Shown here: positions 42,754 through 51,349 of the stretch, in pieces
Numbering within the stretch: position 1 is the first letter of the stretch
Layout: each line of letters starts with the position of its first letter
DNA from: Prosthecochloris ethylica
Lineage (GTDB): Bacteria > Bacteroidota > Chlorobiia > Chlorobiales > Chlorobiaceae
NCBI RefSeq assembly: GCF_015234275.1
Contig: NZ_JADGII010000002.1
Length of the DNA: 64,000 nucleotides
Strand: one strand, 5' to 3'
The notes under the pieces: model-generated
The model's database searches: none
Told to the model about the DNA's origin: nothing
The model's input: only the letters and a program-made list of their open reading frames with translations
Made by a program: the position numbers and the translations under genes

Positions 42754-43830
42754 TTATTCAGGGATATTGGGAATTCTGGTGGTCTTTCCCTGGTGGTTGC
42801 GCAACACGTACTCCTGTTCATTTCTATCGAGGATATAATAATCCGGCATCAGGGGGATTTTGCCGATATTAGTCGCCAGCACGTACATCGGCTGCGCAAG
42901 ACCGGTGGTATGGCCACGCAGGGCATCGCGGATCAGCTCGGCACCTTTTTCAACAGGGGTACGGAAATGATCGATACCCGGTGCAGGTTCACAGTAGAAC
43001 ACGTAGTAGGGCCTGATGCGGATACGCAGCAGCTTCTGGTGAAGCTCTCTGAACGTCTCGACATCATCGTTGATTCCTTTCAGCAGAACCGCCTGGTTTC
43101 CGACATTGATTCCGCAGCTCATCAGTTCATAGACCGCTTCGGCTGTTTTGGAGGTAATCTCTTTCGGATGATTGCACTGCGTATTGATCCAGACAGGAAC
43201 TTCGTGAAAACCCCCGATAGCTTGTTTAAGGCCTTCAGTAATCCGCTGCGGCAGCACAATTGGCAGGCGTGAGCCGATGCGGATCATCTCCACATGAGGT
43301 ATCTCGCGAAGCCTCGAAATCAGGCTTGCGAGTTTATCGTCCGACAGCAGCAGCGGATCGCCCCCCGTGATGAGGACATCACGGATTTCAGGATGTTCGG
43401 CAATCCAGGCAAGCCCCTCATCTACGTCCATGCGCAGTTGTAAATCCTGATCGACAACGAGCTCCTTGCGGAAACAATGTCGGCAGTAAATGGCACATGT
43501 CTCGATGACAGTAAACGCCACACGATCATGATATTGGCGGGCAATACTGTCAGGCCGGACTTCATCGGTCGCCCTGTTTTCTTTCCATACCAGGTAGTTG
43601 TCCATGCCGAACTCGTTCACCTGTTCAGCCATGGACGGAATCACCTGTCTGCGAATCGGGCACTCCGGGTCATCCTTGTCCATCAGTGATGCAAAATAAG
43701 GAGTGGTTCCCCACTTGGTGTCCAGCCTCTCGATCGCCCGTTGTTCGTCTTCTGATACCGAGATATACTCCTCAAGCTTTTCGAGTGTATCCACCTGGTT
43801 CTGCATTTGCCTTACCCATTCTTCCGGCAT
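42754..43830 (-). CDS. KamA/lysine 2,3-aminomutase family radical SAM protein
   Basis: A 358-residue radical SAM aminomutase-like enzyme with cluster motif CAIYCRHCFRKELV (C-x3-C-x2-C), GGDPLLLSDDKLASLI and IGSRLPIVLPQRIT. PLP and lysine binding are typical of the family (VWINTQCNHPKEIT, QAVLLKGINDD). It may be a lysine 2,3-aminomutase for beta-lysine osmolytes, known in green sulfur bacteria, or an EpmB-like enzyme; it is shorter than clostridial KamA (about 416). No acetyltransferase partner (AblB) is adjacent. The start follows AGGGAGCACAT. Confidence 0.83.
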   Translation of the reverse strand: MPEEWVRQMQNQVDTLEKLEEYISVSEDEQRAIERLDTKWGTTPYFASLMDKDDPECPIRRQVIPSMAEQVNEFGMDNYLVWKENRATDEVRPDSIARQYHDRVAFTVIETCAIYCRHCFRKELVVDQDLQLRMDVDEGLAWIAEHPEIRDVLITGGDPLLLSDDKLASLISRLREIPHVEMIRIGSRLPIVLPQRITEGLKQAIGGFHEVPVWINTQCNHPKEITSKTAEAVYELMSCGINVGNQAVLLKGINDDVETFRELHQKLLRIRIRPYYVFYCEPAPGIDHFRTPVEKGAELIRDALRGHTTGLAQPMYVLATNIGKIPLMPDYYILDRNEQEYVLRNHQGKTTRIPNIPE

Positions 43831-43929
43831 ATGTGCTCCCTGTTATTTTGGTGATTCCAGAAAATCGCCATCGACTGGCCTTCACCTCAATAAGCCTCAA
43901 TATTGCCCGAAATGCAAAAAAGCACGGCA

Positions 43930-44502
43930 TTACTCCTGCACCCTGAAATGCCTGAACAGGAATTCGTGGCTTTCTTCCGCTGCCCTGACAATGACTCTTA
44001 TGTCGTGCGGACGATGCGCATCTGGTATGTTACCGATCGTGATATAGCCTTCATGCCAGGCCTTTGGAAGCACCGTTATGCTCTGAAGCACCGTGCTGCC
44101 GGGTGCATGTAATGATTGTTCCGCCTGATTTCTGATCGCCCAGTCTTTCTTCTGCTGTATTGCTTCCACCATTTCGTCACAGGTATATACTTTATGTGGG
44201 TGGCCATCGACGGACACCTGAATGTGCCTGCTCGAGAAGGTGAACGGATCATCAGTGCCGTTGACCACCGTAATGACCAGGACCGGATGATCTTCTGATG
44301 AATAGGTACCGGCTCCAGGCCGAATTGCGACAAGAACGTTGCCGGTCGATATAACTGTTCTTTTTCCTTCTCGAGAAACCTCCTGTTGACCATTGAGTAC
44401 CAGCGGTTCAAGAGTCAGTAATGGTGAAGGTGATGCACATCCATGGAGCAGCATCCCTGAAAAAAGAACCCACAGTGTTTTTCTTATGACGCCTTCTTTC
44501 AT
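43930..44502 (-). CDS. Hypothetical lipoprotein
   Basis: A 190-residue protein with a lipoprotein signal peptide (KTLWVLFSGMLLHGCAS; lipobox LLHGC, Cys about 22). The mature part looks like an all-beta, immunoglobulin-like domain (VLVITVVNGTDDPFTFSSRH, IQVSVDGHPHKVYTCDEM). I do not recognise the family; it resembles DUF4352/telomeric-repeat-type secreted domains only in general form. It is an isolated gene upstream of kamA, with no clear shared control. Confidence 0.75.
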   Translation of the reverse strand: MKEGVIRKTLWVLFSGMLLHGCASPSPLLTLEPLVLNGQQEVSREGKRTVISTGNVLVAIRPGAGTYSSEDHPVLVITVVNGTDDPFTFSSRHIQVSVDGHPHKVYTCDEMVEAIQQKKDWAIRNQAEQSLHAPGSTVLQSITVLPKAWHEGYITIGNIPDAHRPHDIRVIVRAAEESHEFLFRHFRVQE

Positions 44503-44704
44503 GGCGAATTCTCTAATTTTGTGATGTAAGTGAATAATATCGAATGTTATGAGCTTGATATGCGTATTTTTTCAGAAACTTCAATGTTAATTACCCGCAC
44601 CAATTTCGGCAAGAGAAAGAACCGGCGTCTTGCTGTTCGTTATTATGAGCTGTCCTTTTATCTTTCAGTATTGTTCGACGATTACCTCCAAACCCCAGCT
44701 GAAA

Positions 44705-45814
44705 ATGAAAGGAAAGAAAACCTGTATCAGGGATGTTGCTTTTGTCAGGCCCAATCAACACTGTACAGGCCAGCATTATGTATGGGCAACCCTTTCGGTA
44801 CTGATTCTTGCTTTTTTACACACCATAATCATTTACGCTGTCGTTACGCTCAATCTCGACACACATCAGATAAGAGTCGATAAATATGTATATAACGTAT
44901 ATATAATATACAGCACGGTGCTGGTGTTGTTTATATGTTTTTACCCGTTTTTTGTCATGTTTTTTGTGCGTCCGAAGAAACTGGTAAAATACCTGATAAA
45001 TGGTTATCGTTGGCATCTTCTGTCAAAAGAGAGAATATTTTTCTCATATCCTGTACTGGCAATTATCCCCCTGGATAAGTCGATTTACAGCTCGTTCAAG
45101 GCCGAGATCCCGAATATCAACCCGTTTTGGCTCGATGCGTCTCTCTGCAAGCTCGACAGAATAATTTTTCTCGGGCAGGATCCCTGGAGAATATTGCGGC
45201 AAATATTCAGTAATCCGGAGATCACCCGAGTCATTGATTTTCTCTATCACCCCCTGTGGATATCATTACTTTCAGTAACAGTTCTTTTTCATGCTCTCGG
45301 ACGACATTCGCTGGAAAACAGACTCAGATTTTTTCTTGGTTACATCATAGTCTGGACAATACTCGGAAACGCTTGTGCGGCAGTATTATCCTCGGCTGGC
45401 CCCTGCTACTTCAGCCAGATCACAGGACAGGCAGGTCCGTATGAAGAGCTGATGAGATACCTGCATTCAATTCAGACGGACGGACAGCTCCTAAACGCCG
45501 TTCAAATCCAGGAGCGCTTATGGAGTGGCCATATCTCTACCGTTCTGGAATATGGGGGCGGTATTTCAGCCATGCCAAGCCTTCATATTGCAACTACTGC
45601 ATTATTCGCATTAAGCATGCGCCATAGATATCCGGCAGCAGAGAAAATGCTTTATATCTACACTCTTGTTATCTGGATAGGGTCTATTCTCCTGGGCTGG
45701 CATTATGCTGTCGATGGACTGGTGTCTGTTTTGTGCGTCATGGTCATCTGGTATTATTCCGGAAAATTAACCAATACAATTATGATCATGAAGAAAGACT
45801 CTTCAGAAGAGTAG
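44705..45814 (+). CDS. PAP2-type (Aur1/Ipt1-like) membrane phosphatase/transferase
   Basis: A protein of about 369 residues with several membrane helices. The C-terminal PAP2 motifs are SAMPSLHIATTALFALSM (central S-x-x-x-x-H) and LGWHYAVDGLVS (the final H-x-x-x-D). The N-terminal third carries three more helices. This resembles the PAP2_3/inositolphosphotransferase group, which acts on lipid phosphates; the true substrate is unknown. The start is uncertain: the ATG at 44705 is chosen, with ATG 44645 or TTG 44630 as alternatives; none has a good ribosome-binding site. The base composition is noticeably more AT-rich than the flanking genes. Confidence 0.72.
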   Translation: MKGKKTCIRDVAFVRPNQHCTGQHYVWATLSVLILAFLHTIIIYAVVTLNLDTHQIRVDKYVYNVYIIYSTVLVLFICFYPFFVMFFVRPKKLVKYLINGYRWHLLSKERIFFSYPVLAIIPLDKSIYSSFKAEIPNINPFWLDASLCKLDRIIFLGQDPWRILRQIFSNPEITRVIDFLYHPLWISLLSVTVLFHALGRHSLENRLRFFLGYIIVWTILGNACAAVLSSAGPCYFSQITGQAGPYEELMRYLHSIQTDGQLLNAVQIQERLWSGHISTVLEYGGGISAMPSLHIATTALFALSMRHRYPAAEKMLYIYTLVIWIGSILLGWHYAVDGLVSVLCVMVIWYYSGKLTNTIMIMKKDSSEE

Positions 45815-46228
45815 ACGCCAGCCTGTCAGTCCATAAAGATCAATATCTCTCATATATTTCGCCATGCGTTTCAGCTCACTTATCTCACTCATACTTGAAT
45901 TTTTCTTCAATTCGTCGAAATTACACCAGATAATATCATTCAACAATTCAGGAGAATATTTCTGAATTATTACATCTGCTGCCTTTCTGTTTCCAGTGAT
46001 ATCAAAAATATGAGGATTGATTTATTGACACTTATCTAACTTTTGCTATATTGAAACGTGGTAATCACCTATTCCCCCAATTACTGCAATCCCTAAACCC
46101 CCTGAATATGTACGGCACATAGTCAATAGATTTCGCATCCGATAAATGTATCTGAATAAGGCTGCGCACCCAGTGCGAATGGCTTATTTGGTGTATTGGT
46201 TTAATTAATTTTATTGGAGGATCAAATC
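45815..46228. other. Intergenic region before the Tad locus
   Basis: About 414 nt without a supported gene, AT-rich, between the PAP2-type gene and flp. It includes the candidate promoter at 46025-46052 and an unstructured leader of about 170 nt before flp. No tRNA, repeat or terminator with a U-tract was seen. Confidence 0.55.
46025..46052 (+). promoter_or_regulatory. Candidate sigma-70 promoter of the Tad operon
   Basis: TTGACA, 16 nt, TATATT: a near-consensus sigma-70 promoter in an AT-rich setting, 177 nt upstream of the flp start codon. The long leader leaves room for post-transcriptional control. Confidence 0.55.
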
Positions 46229-46486
46229 ATGTCAAACAGCCCGGTTTCTACAAAAAAACAAAAAGGCATAAGTATTATTCAATATGCCTGCATTGCTGTT
46301 TTGAGCCCATTCAAGTCTCGCAATTCGATCAAATCGCAAAAAGGAGTGACAATGATCGAGTACGCATTGATTGCGGCCCTGATCACTATTGTTGTGCTTG
46401 TAACTCTTCAGGCCATCGGACCCCAGTTAAACACCACTTTCAATTCTATTCTTACCGCTATCACTAATGCTAACAGCTCCAGCTGA
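46229..46486 (+). CDS. flp: Flp-type pilin with duplicated processing motif
   Basis: An 85-residue prepilin. The functional-looking motif is QKGVTMIEYALIAALITIVV: cleavage after Gly39, with Glu44-Tyr45 at positions +5/+6 and a hydrophobic helix, as in Flp pilins. A second copy lies upstream, QKGISIIQYACIAVL (Gly13, Gln18-Tyr19), where the key Glu is Gln. So the leader contains a degenerate second pilin start, giving a 39-residue prepeptide instead of the usual ~10-25. The ATG at 46229 follows TTGGAGG. First gene of the tad operon; the next gene overlaps its stop (TGATG). Confidence 0.88.
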   Translation: MSNSPVSTKKQKGISIIQYACIAVLSPFKSRNSIKSQKGVTMIEYALIAALITIVVLVTLQAIGPQLNTTFNSILTAITNANSSS

Positions 46487-47274
46487 TGAAATCACCAGTA
46501 TTTGTTGCTATCGCACTCATTCTTGGTGCGATAGCAGCCTTCCTGGCCGCCAGCTGGATGAGCGACGTTCAACCTTCCGGGACAAAGGTTGTCATTGTCA
46601 CACAACAGATCGAGGCAGGCAAAAGCATTACTGCTGATCAGGTGAAATCCATCGACTGGCCCGGTTCGGACGTCCCGCAAAACTCGTTTTCTAACACGGT
46701 CGATGTTGTTGACCGGGTAGCCCGGATGCCATTGATCCCGGGAGAACCTGTCTTGCCGGGCAAATTGGCGCCGGAGGGTTCGACAGGCGGCCTTTCATCG
46801 ATCATTCCGGATGGCAAGCGCGCCATTACTGTCCGGGTCAACGAAGTGGTCGCGGTTGCGGGATTTGCCCTTCCGGGAAGTTACGTGGATGTCCTGGTCA
46901 ACGGTAAGGACACCAGAAAACAGAAGTTTTCGCGAACAGTGCTTTCTCGCGTCAAAGTATTGGCCGTCGACCAGGTGACCACTGGAGACCCCGACAAGCC
47001 AAAGGTAGTCAATGCCGTAACCCTCGAGCTTACGCCACAGGAATCAGAAAAGCTTGACCTTGCGCGCAACATCGGCAAGCTGTCCCTGGTTTTGCGTAAC
47101 GAGCTGGATACGAGCACGGTAAACTCTTCTGGTGCACGACTTCCCGATATCGTGTATCCGCACTCTGATCGTTCGGCAATTCCCGCTCCGGCTGCAGAGG
47201 CGAACCTGTGTCTGCGGAATACCGGTCCCGAAGAAATCCGCGGTACCAGCCGCAAACATGTTGCCAACCCATAG
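46486..47274 (+). CDS. cpaB: Flp pilus assembly protein CpaB/RcpC
   Basis: A 262-residue protein with an N-terminal membrane helix (residues 5-25), then an SAF-like domain (VVIVTQQIEAGKSITADQVK, PLIPGEPVLPGKL) and the CpaB/RcpC core (AITVRVNEVVAVAGFALPGS, YVDVLVNG). It is periplasmic and acts with the secretin in the Tad apparatus. The C-terminal tail (about 40 residues) is low in homology and may be altered. It overlaps flp by 1 nt, and the secretin gene starts 11 nt after its end. Confidence 0.88.
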   Translation: MKSPVFVAIALILGAIAAFLAASWMSDVQPSGTKVVIVTQQIEAGKSITADQVKSIDWPGSDVPQNSFSNTVDVVDRVARMPLIPGEPVLPGKLAPEGSTGGLSSIIPDGKRAITVRVNEVVAVAGFALPGSYVDVLVNGKDTRKQKFSRTVLSRVKVLAVDQVTTGDPDKPKVVNAVTLELTPQESEKLDLARNIGKLSLVLRNELDTSTVNSSGARLPDIVYPHSDRSAIPAPAAEANLCLRNTGPEEIRGTSRKHVANP

Positions 47275-47285
47275 CAACCAGGAAC

Positions 47286-48722
47286 ATGAACGTCACCTCC
47301 CTTCTTCATCTGCTCTGCAGGACAAGTATACTTGTAACTCTCCTGGTCGGGGGCGTTTCCAGGGCAGTCATCGCCGCTCCACCCTCTTACCTTGTGCCTG
47401 CAGGAGAATCCAGGGTCTACAGGCTGGATCGACCGATCGAACGTGTAGCGGTAGGCGATCCATCGGTAGCTGATTACATCATACTCAACCCTACCGAGCT
47501 GTATCTCCTGGGGAAAAAACCCGGCGCGACAAACCTGATTATCTGGGATAAACAAGGCAGTTTCATCTCCAGACCGTTGCAGGTCAGCCGCAATATCACT
47601 CACATCAGGGATATGCTGAAAGCCATACTGCCGGATGAGAAAGATATTCGGCTCTTTGCCTGGGGGCAGGCTCTGGTACTGTCTGGCACTGTATCTGACG
47701 AACTGGCTGCCGAAACCGTCTACAGGCTTGTGAAAGCGTATCTGGGGGGCAAGGTGCCGGCAGTAAATCCAGAATACACCCTGATCAACAGGAGGCCTGC
47801 CTCTGCGGCCGCAGCAAACATAACCGGCAAGGTCAAAAGCTCCCCGGATTCCGGTTCAGAAGAGCCAGCCAGCCTGCGGGGTGTGGTCAACCTTCTTACT
47901 GTCCGCGACCCGCAGCAGGTGCGACTCGAAGTCCGCATCGCCGAGGTCTCCAGGTCCTGCATGCAGGCGTTCGGGCTCGGCTGGACCGATCGAATGGGCA
48001 ACATGCAGGGCAGCATCATGGCAGGGTTCGTCAGTAACGCCACGCTCAATGTGCTGTTCGATACGGGCGGTGCACTCAATGTCCTGGGCCAGTCGGTCTC
48101 CGATAAAGTCGGCAACCAGCTCGACCTGGAATCCGAGTGTAAAAAAGGACTGATCAAAATACTGGCAGAACCAACCATCGTCACTATGAGTGGCCAGGAA
48201 GGCTACTTCCTGGTTGGCGGCAAACTGTATACGCCCACTATCAGCACCAATGGCGCCGTCGACTACGTAGAACGCACGTACGGCGTCGGCTTGCGATTCA
48301 TACCGACCGTACTGGACTCCGGGCGTATTTCACTCAAAGTCGCTCCCGAGGTTTCCGAGCCACTCAAAGAAGCTATCACTGCAGGCACGACATCAAGCCT
48401 GCCTGCGTTCAAAACCACCTATGCGTCAACGACCGTTCAGATGAGCGAGGGCCAGAACCTGGTTATCGGTGGACTTCTGCGCGACAATCTCGAAGAAACC
48501 ATACGCGCAGTTCCCCTGCTGAGCAAAATCCCTATTCTCGGGGCACTGTTCCGTCGAACCGAGAAAAGCTCTGAATCTACTGAGCTCATGGTTGTTGTGC
48601 GCCCCACCCTGGTAAAAGCCAGCGATACCATGCCGGAGCTTCCCACAGACAGGATTGTGCCGCCTACTCACAAAGAGCTGTTCATCGACGGAAAGCTTCA
48701 AGGTTCAAGGAGGAATCGATGA
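47286..48722 (+). CDS. cpaC: Tad secretin CpaC/RcpA
   Basis: A 478-residue outer-membrane secretin with a signal peptide (residues 1-31). An N-terminal BON/secretin-associated domain (RLDRPIERVAVGDPSVADYI, LYLLGKKPGATNLIIWD) precedes the secretin core with VRLEVRIAEVSR and the C-terminal gate (FKTTYASTTVQMSEGQNLVI, then GGLLRDN). This forms the pilus channel. The ATG at 47286 is chosen because it opens directly into the signal peptide; an in-frame ATG at 47208 lies inside cpaB. The stop overlaps the tadE start by 4 nt. Confidence 0.9.
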   Translation: MNVTSLLHLLCRTSILVTLLVGGVSRAVIAAPPSYLVPAGESRVYRLDRPIERVAVGDPSVADYIILNPTELYLLGKKPGATNLIIWDKQGSFISRPLQVSRNITHIRDMLKAILPDEKDIRLFAWGQALVLSGTVSDELAAETVYRLVKAYLGGKVPAVNPEYTLINRRPASAAAANITGKVKSSPDSGSEEPASLRGVVNLLTVRDPQQVRLEVRIAEVSRSCMQAFGLGWTDRMGNMQGSIMAGFVSNATLNVLFDTGGALNVLGQSVSDKVGNQLDLESECKKGLIKILAEPTIVTMSGQEGYFLVGGKLYTPTISTNGAVDYVERTYGVGLRFIPTVLDSGRISLKVAPEVSEPLKEAITAGTTSSLPAFKTTYASTTVQMSEGQNLVIGGLLRDNLEETIRAVPLLSKIPILGALFRRTEKSSESTELMVVVRPTLVKASDTMPELPTDRIVPPTHKELFIDGKLQGSRRNR

Positions 48723-49132
48723 GAAGCGGGCGTGTTCAATCCCAGAGAGGAAATGTATTGATTGAGTTTGCCTTTATCCTCCCCCTGTTCCTGTTTCTCC
48801 TCTTCGGAGTGGTTTCATTTTCTATAGCCCTCTACAACAAAACCGTGCTCACCATGGCCGCAAGAGAGGGGGCTCGTGCCGGAGCACTCTACGACCCAAA
48901 CGGCAACAGTGCAGCCACGAGGGCCCGCAGCGCAGCCATGCAGGTCTGCCAGAATAACCTCATCTCTTTTGGCGGAAGCATGAATCCTGCTGTTACCTCG
49001 ACAACTTCGGGTGCCGGAGGCCCGGGAGATATCCTGACGGTTACAGCCAACATGAATTATTCGGGAATGTTCATTTTTTGGGATTACTCGGATTTTCTGA
49101 TCTCCGCCGCAACCAGTATGAGGATTGAATAA
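48719..49132 (+). CDS. tadE: TadE-like pilus pseudopilin
   Basis: A 137-residue protein with the TadE signature: a short basic N-terminus, then QRGNVLIEFAFILPLFLFLL (Glu in the +5-like position of the hydrophobic helix) and TMAAREGARAGALYDPN. TadE proteins are minor pseudopilins processed by the prepilin peptidase and needed for Flp pilus assembly. It overlaps cpaC by 4 nt and precedes tadG by 2 nt. Confidence 0.85.
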   Translation: MRSGRVQSQRGNVLIEFAFILPLFLFLLFGVVSFSIALYNKTVLTMAAREGARAGALYDPNGNSAATRARSAAMQVCQNNLISFGGSMNPAVTSTTSGAGGPGDILTVTANMNYSGMFIFWDYSDFLISAATSMRIE

Positions 49133-49134
49133 GC

Positions 49135-50193
49135 ATGGCACGAACACCCCGCATCGACAGACTGCTGACAGGACAGTGTGGAAGTGTCGCCATTTTGTTT
49201 GTCCTGACATTGCCCGTGCTGTTTGGTTTTGCCGCCCTGGCCGTTGACCTGGCCCGTCTCCATCTTACGAAGGTTGAGCTTCAGAATGCAGCTGACGCAG
49301 CAGCTCTGGCCGGTGCTCACATGCTTACCGAACCGTCTGCCGGGGTGTACAATTGGCCGGTTGCCGATTCCACGGCACAGGCTGTAGCCCGGCGAAACGT
49401 CGCCAATGCTGCACAGATAAGGCACTCGAGGATCGAGACCGGATACTGGAACCTCCAGGCTCCGTCCCTCGGTCTGCGTGATCACAGCGAATCAGGGGTA
49501 CCCGTCACCGGGGATGTCCCTGCCGTTCGCGCTACAATAGCCATTTCCAGCACAGAAAACGATGGTCCCCTCAACTTTTTTTTCGCGCCCTTGCTGGGTA
49601 TTTTCAATTCATCTCTGAGTATTGCCGACAGTGATATCCAGGCCAGTGCCGTTGCCGTGGTCGCCTCGACAACGGGAGGTTCAGGCATGTTTCCCTTCGC
49701 AGTCTCGCAATGCATCTTGGACGAATTATGGGACTCCGGTACAAACAGCCCCAAAATCAATCCAGCGACGGGACACCCGTACATCTTCGAAATCGGTACC
49801 ATTTACCCCGCTTCCGGCTGTTTCACCGGCCAATGGACCACCTTTGCCGAACAGGAGAACAGCGTTCCGGCCATCAGGCAGCTGATCGCTGACGGCAACC
49901 CGACACACCTGTCTGTCGGCGACGACACATGGATCGAACCGGGAGTCAAAGCGACCCTGTACGATGAAGTGCCCATCGGAATAGATGTGCCCATCCTTGT
50001 CGTTGACAACGTTGTGTCACACTCCTACCAACCGATTGTCGCAATAGCCGGGTTTCATATCAGCGATGCAGGGAAACATGGCAACAAGTCCTATGTCAAG
50101 GGGCATTTTATCGAAAACTACAGTTTCAGCAGCCTCGACCCGGGCAGCGGACCGTTGTACGGTGCTCTCAGTCGCCCGGTACTGGTAGAATAA
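49135..50193 (+). CDS. tadG: TadG-like pilus assembly protein
   Basis: A 352-residue protein with the TadE/G-like N-terminal region: a positively charged start, CGSVAILFVLTLPVLFGFAA, then VDLARLHLTKVELQNAADAA and ALAGAH, the hallmark of the putative Flp pilus-assembly TadG family. The rest is a periplasmic beta-rich domain without a clear von Willebrand A motif. It probably anchors or adapts the pilus in the envelope. Confidence 0.82.
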   Translation: MARTPRIDRLLTGQCGSVAILFVLTLPVLFGFAALAVDLARLHLTKVELQNAADAAALAGAHMLTEPSAGVYNWPVADSTAQAVARRNVANAAQIRHSRIETGYWNLQAPSLGLRDHSESGVPVTGDVPAVRATIAISSTENDGPLNFFFAPLLGIFNSSLSIADSDIQASAVAVVASTTGGSGMFPFAVSQCILDELWDSGTNSPKINPATGHPYIFEIGTIYPASGCFTGQWTTFAEQENSVPAIRQLIADGNPTHLSVGDDTWIEPGVKATLYDEVPIGIDVPILVVDNVVSHSYQPIVAIAGFHISDAGKHGNKSYVKGHFIENYSFSSLDPGSGPLYGALSRPVLVE

Positions 50194-50200
50194 AATCCAT

Positions 50201-51349
50201 ATGAACATTGTCACGTACTCACCCCGTCCCTGGGAACTATCCGATGCACAGCTTGAACCGGGGCAAAACCAGTTAACCCGTCTGGTGGGTGAACTGCCAG
50301 GCATGGTGCGCCAAATCACCGCCCTCAAGCCCGACCTTGTGTTTCTCGCAGGCTTTGAGCCAGTCGATCCGCTCTACATCCGGGAGCTGGAGAAACTCTG
50401 CCTCTCCCTGCCGCAGTCCTCCATCATCACCCTGCATCCGCACATAGAGCCTGAACTGCTGTTAACGCTCATGCGTTCAGGCGTACGTGAAGTCATTGTC
50501 GACAGCTCTTCAGAAACCCTGCAGCAGGTTATCGAGCGAGCCCGTCTTCGCGCTGCAGGAGTCAGCATCAGCCACGGCAAGGTTTTAGGATTTATTTCTT
50601 CAAAAGGGGGCGATGGCAGCTCGTGCATAGCGGCAAACCTGGCCTTTGCGCTTGCAGAAAAACCCGATACACGGGTCCTGGCCATCGATGCCTCGCTGCC
50701 GTTCGGTGACCTCGACATGTACCTGACCGGCGATATACACTCTCAGGACCTGGCTGACATATCAGGCCAGGCGGAACGGCTCGACAAGTCTCTTCTCGAC
50801 AGCATGGTGCAACACATCAGCCCAGCACTTGACCTTATTTCGTCACCGGCTACGTTCGATAAAATCATCGAAATTGAACCTGAATGCGTCAGCCGACTCA
50901 TTCATATAGCCATGAACTTCTACGACTACATCCTGGTAGACATTGGTTCATCACTTGATCAGGTCGGTATCTGGGTTCTCGATGACCTTGACGAGCTCTG
51001 CATCGTATCCACACCCTCGCTGCCCTCGCTGCGTCGGGCCGGGCAACTGCTCAAACTCGTCAAGGAATCAGACAAGCCTGCATCGCACATTAAGATCATT
51101 CTCAATCGTGCAGATACCAGCATTCCCATATCGATCAGCAAAATCGAAAAAGTCATCGGCAGATCAATCAGCCAACGTTTTGCCTCCGACACCGATGCCG
51201 TACAGGAATCGCTCATGATCGGTCAGCCTCTTCTGCAGGTGGCTCCAAAATCCAAACTTTCCAGAAACATCCTCGACTGGGCAGCGCACCTGACAGGCAG
51301 CAGTCATCCAAAAAATTCGTCGTTATGGCAACGCTTAAAGATCAGATAG
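50201..51349 (+). CDS. cpaE: TadZ/CpaE-like pilus localisation ATPase
   Basis: A 382-residue MinD/ParA-family protein. An N-terminal receiver-like domain (about 1-120) is followed by a deviant Walker A GFISSKGGDGSSCIAANLAF, which keeps the first signature Lys but lacks the second Lys of K-G-G-x-G-K-[ST], as is common in TadZ/CpaE. Walker A' is RVLAIDASLPFGDLDMYL, and DYILVDIGSSLDQ is also present. TadZ positions the Tad machinery at the pole or membrane. It overlaps cpaF by 25 nt. Confidence 0.86.
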   Translation: MNIVTYSPRPWELSDAQLEPGQNQLTRLVGELPGMVRQITALKPDLVFLAGFEPVDPLYIRELEKLCLSLPQSSIITLHPHIEPELLLTLMRSGVREVIVDSSSETLQQVIERARLRAAGVSISHGKVLGFISSKGGDGSSCIAANLAFALAEKPDTRVLAIDASLPFGDLDMYLTGDIHSQDLADISGQAERLDKSLLDSMVQHISPALDLISSPATFDKIIEIEPECVSRLIHIAMNFYDYILVDIGSSLDQVGIWVLDDLDELCIVSTPSLPSLRRAGQLLKLVKESDKPASHIKIILNRADTSIPISISKIEKVIGRSISQRFASDTDAVQESLMIGQPLLQVAPKSKLSRNILDWAAHLTGSSHPKNSSLWQRLKIR

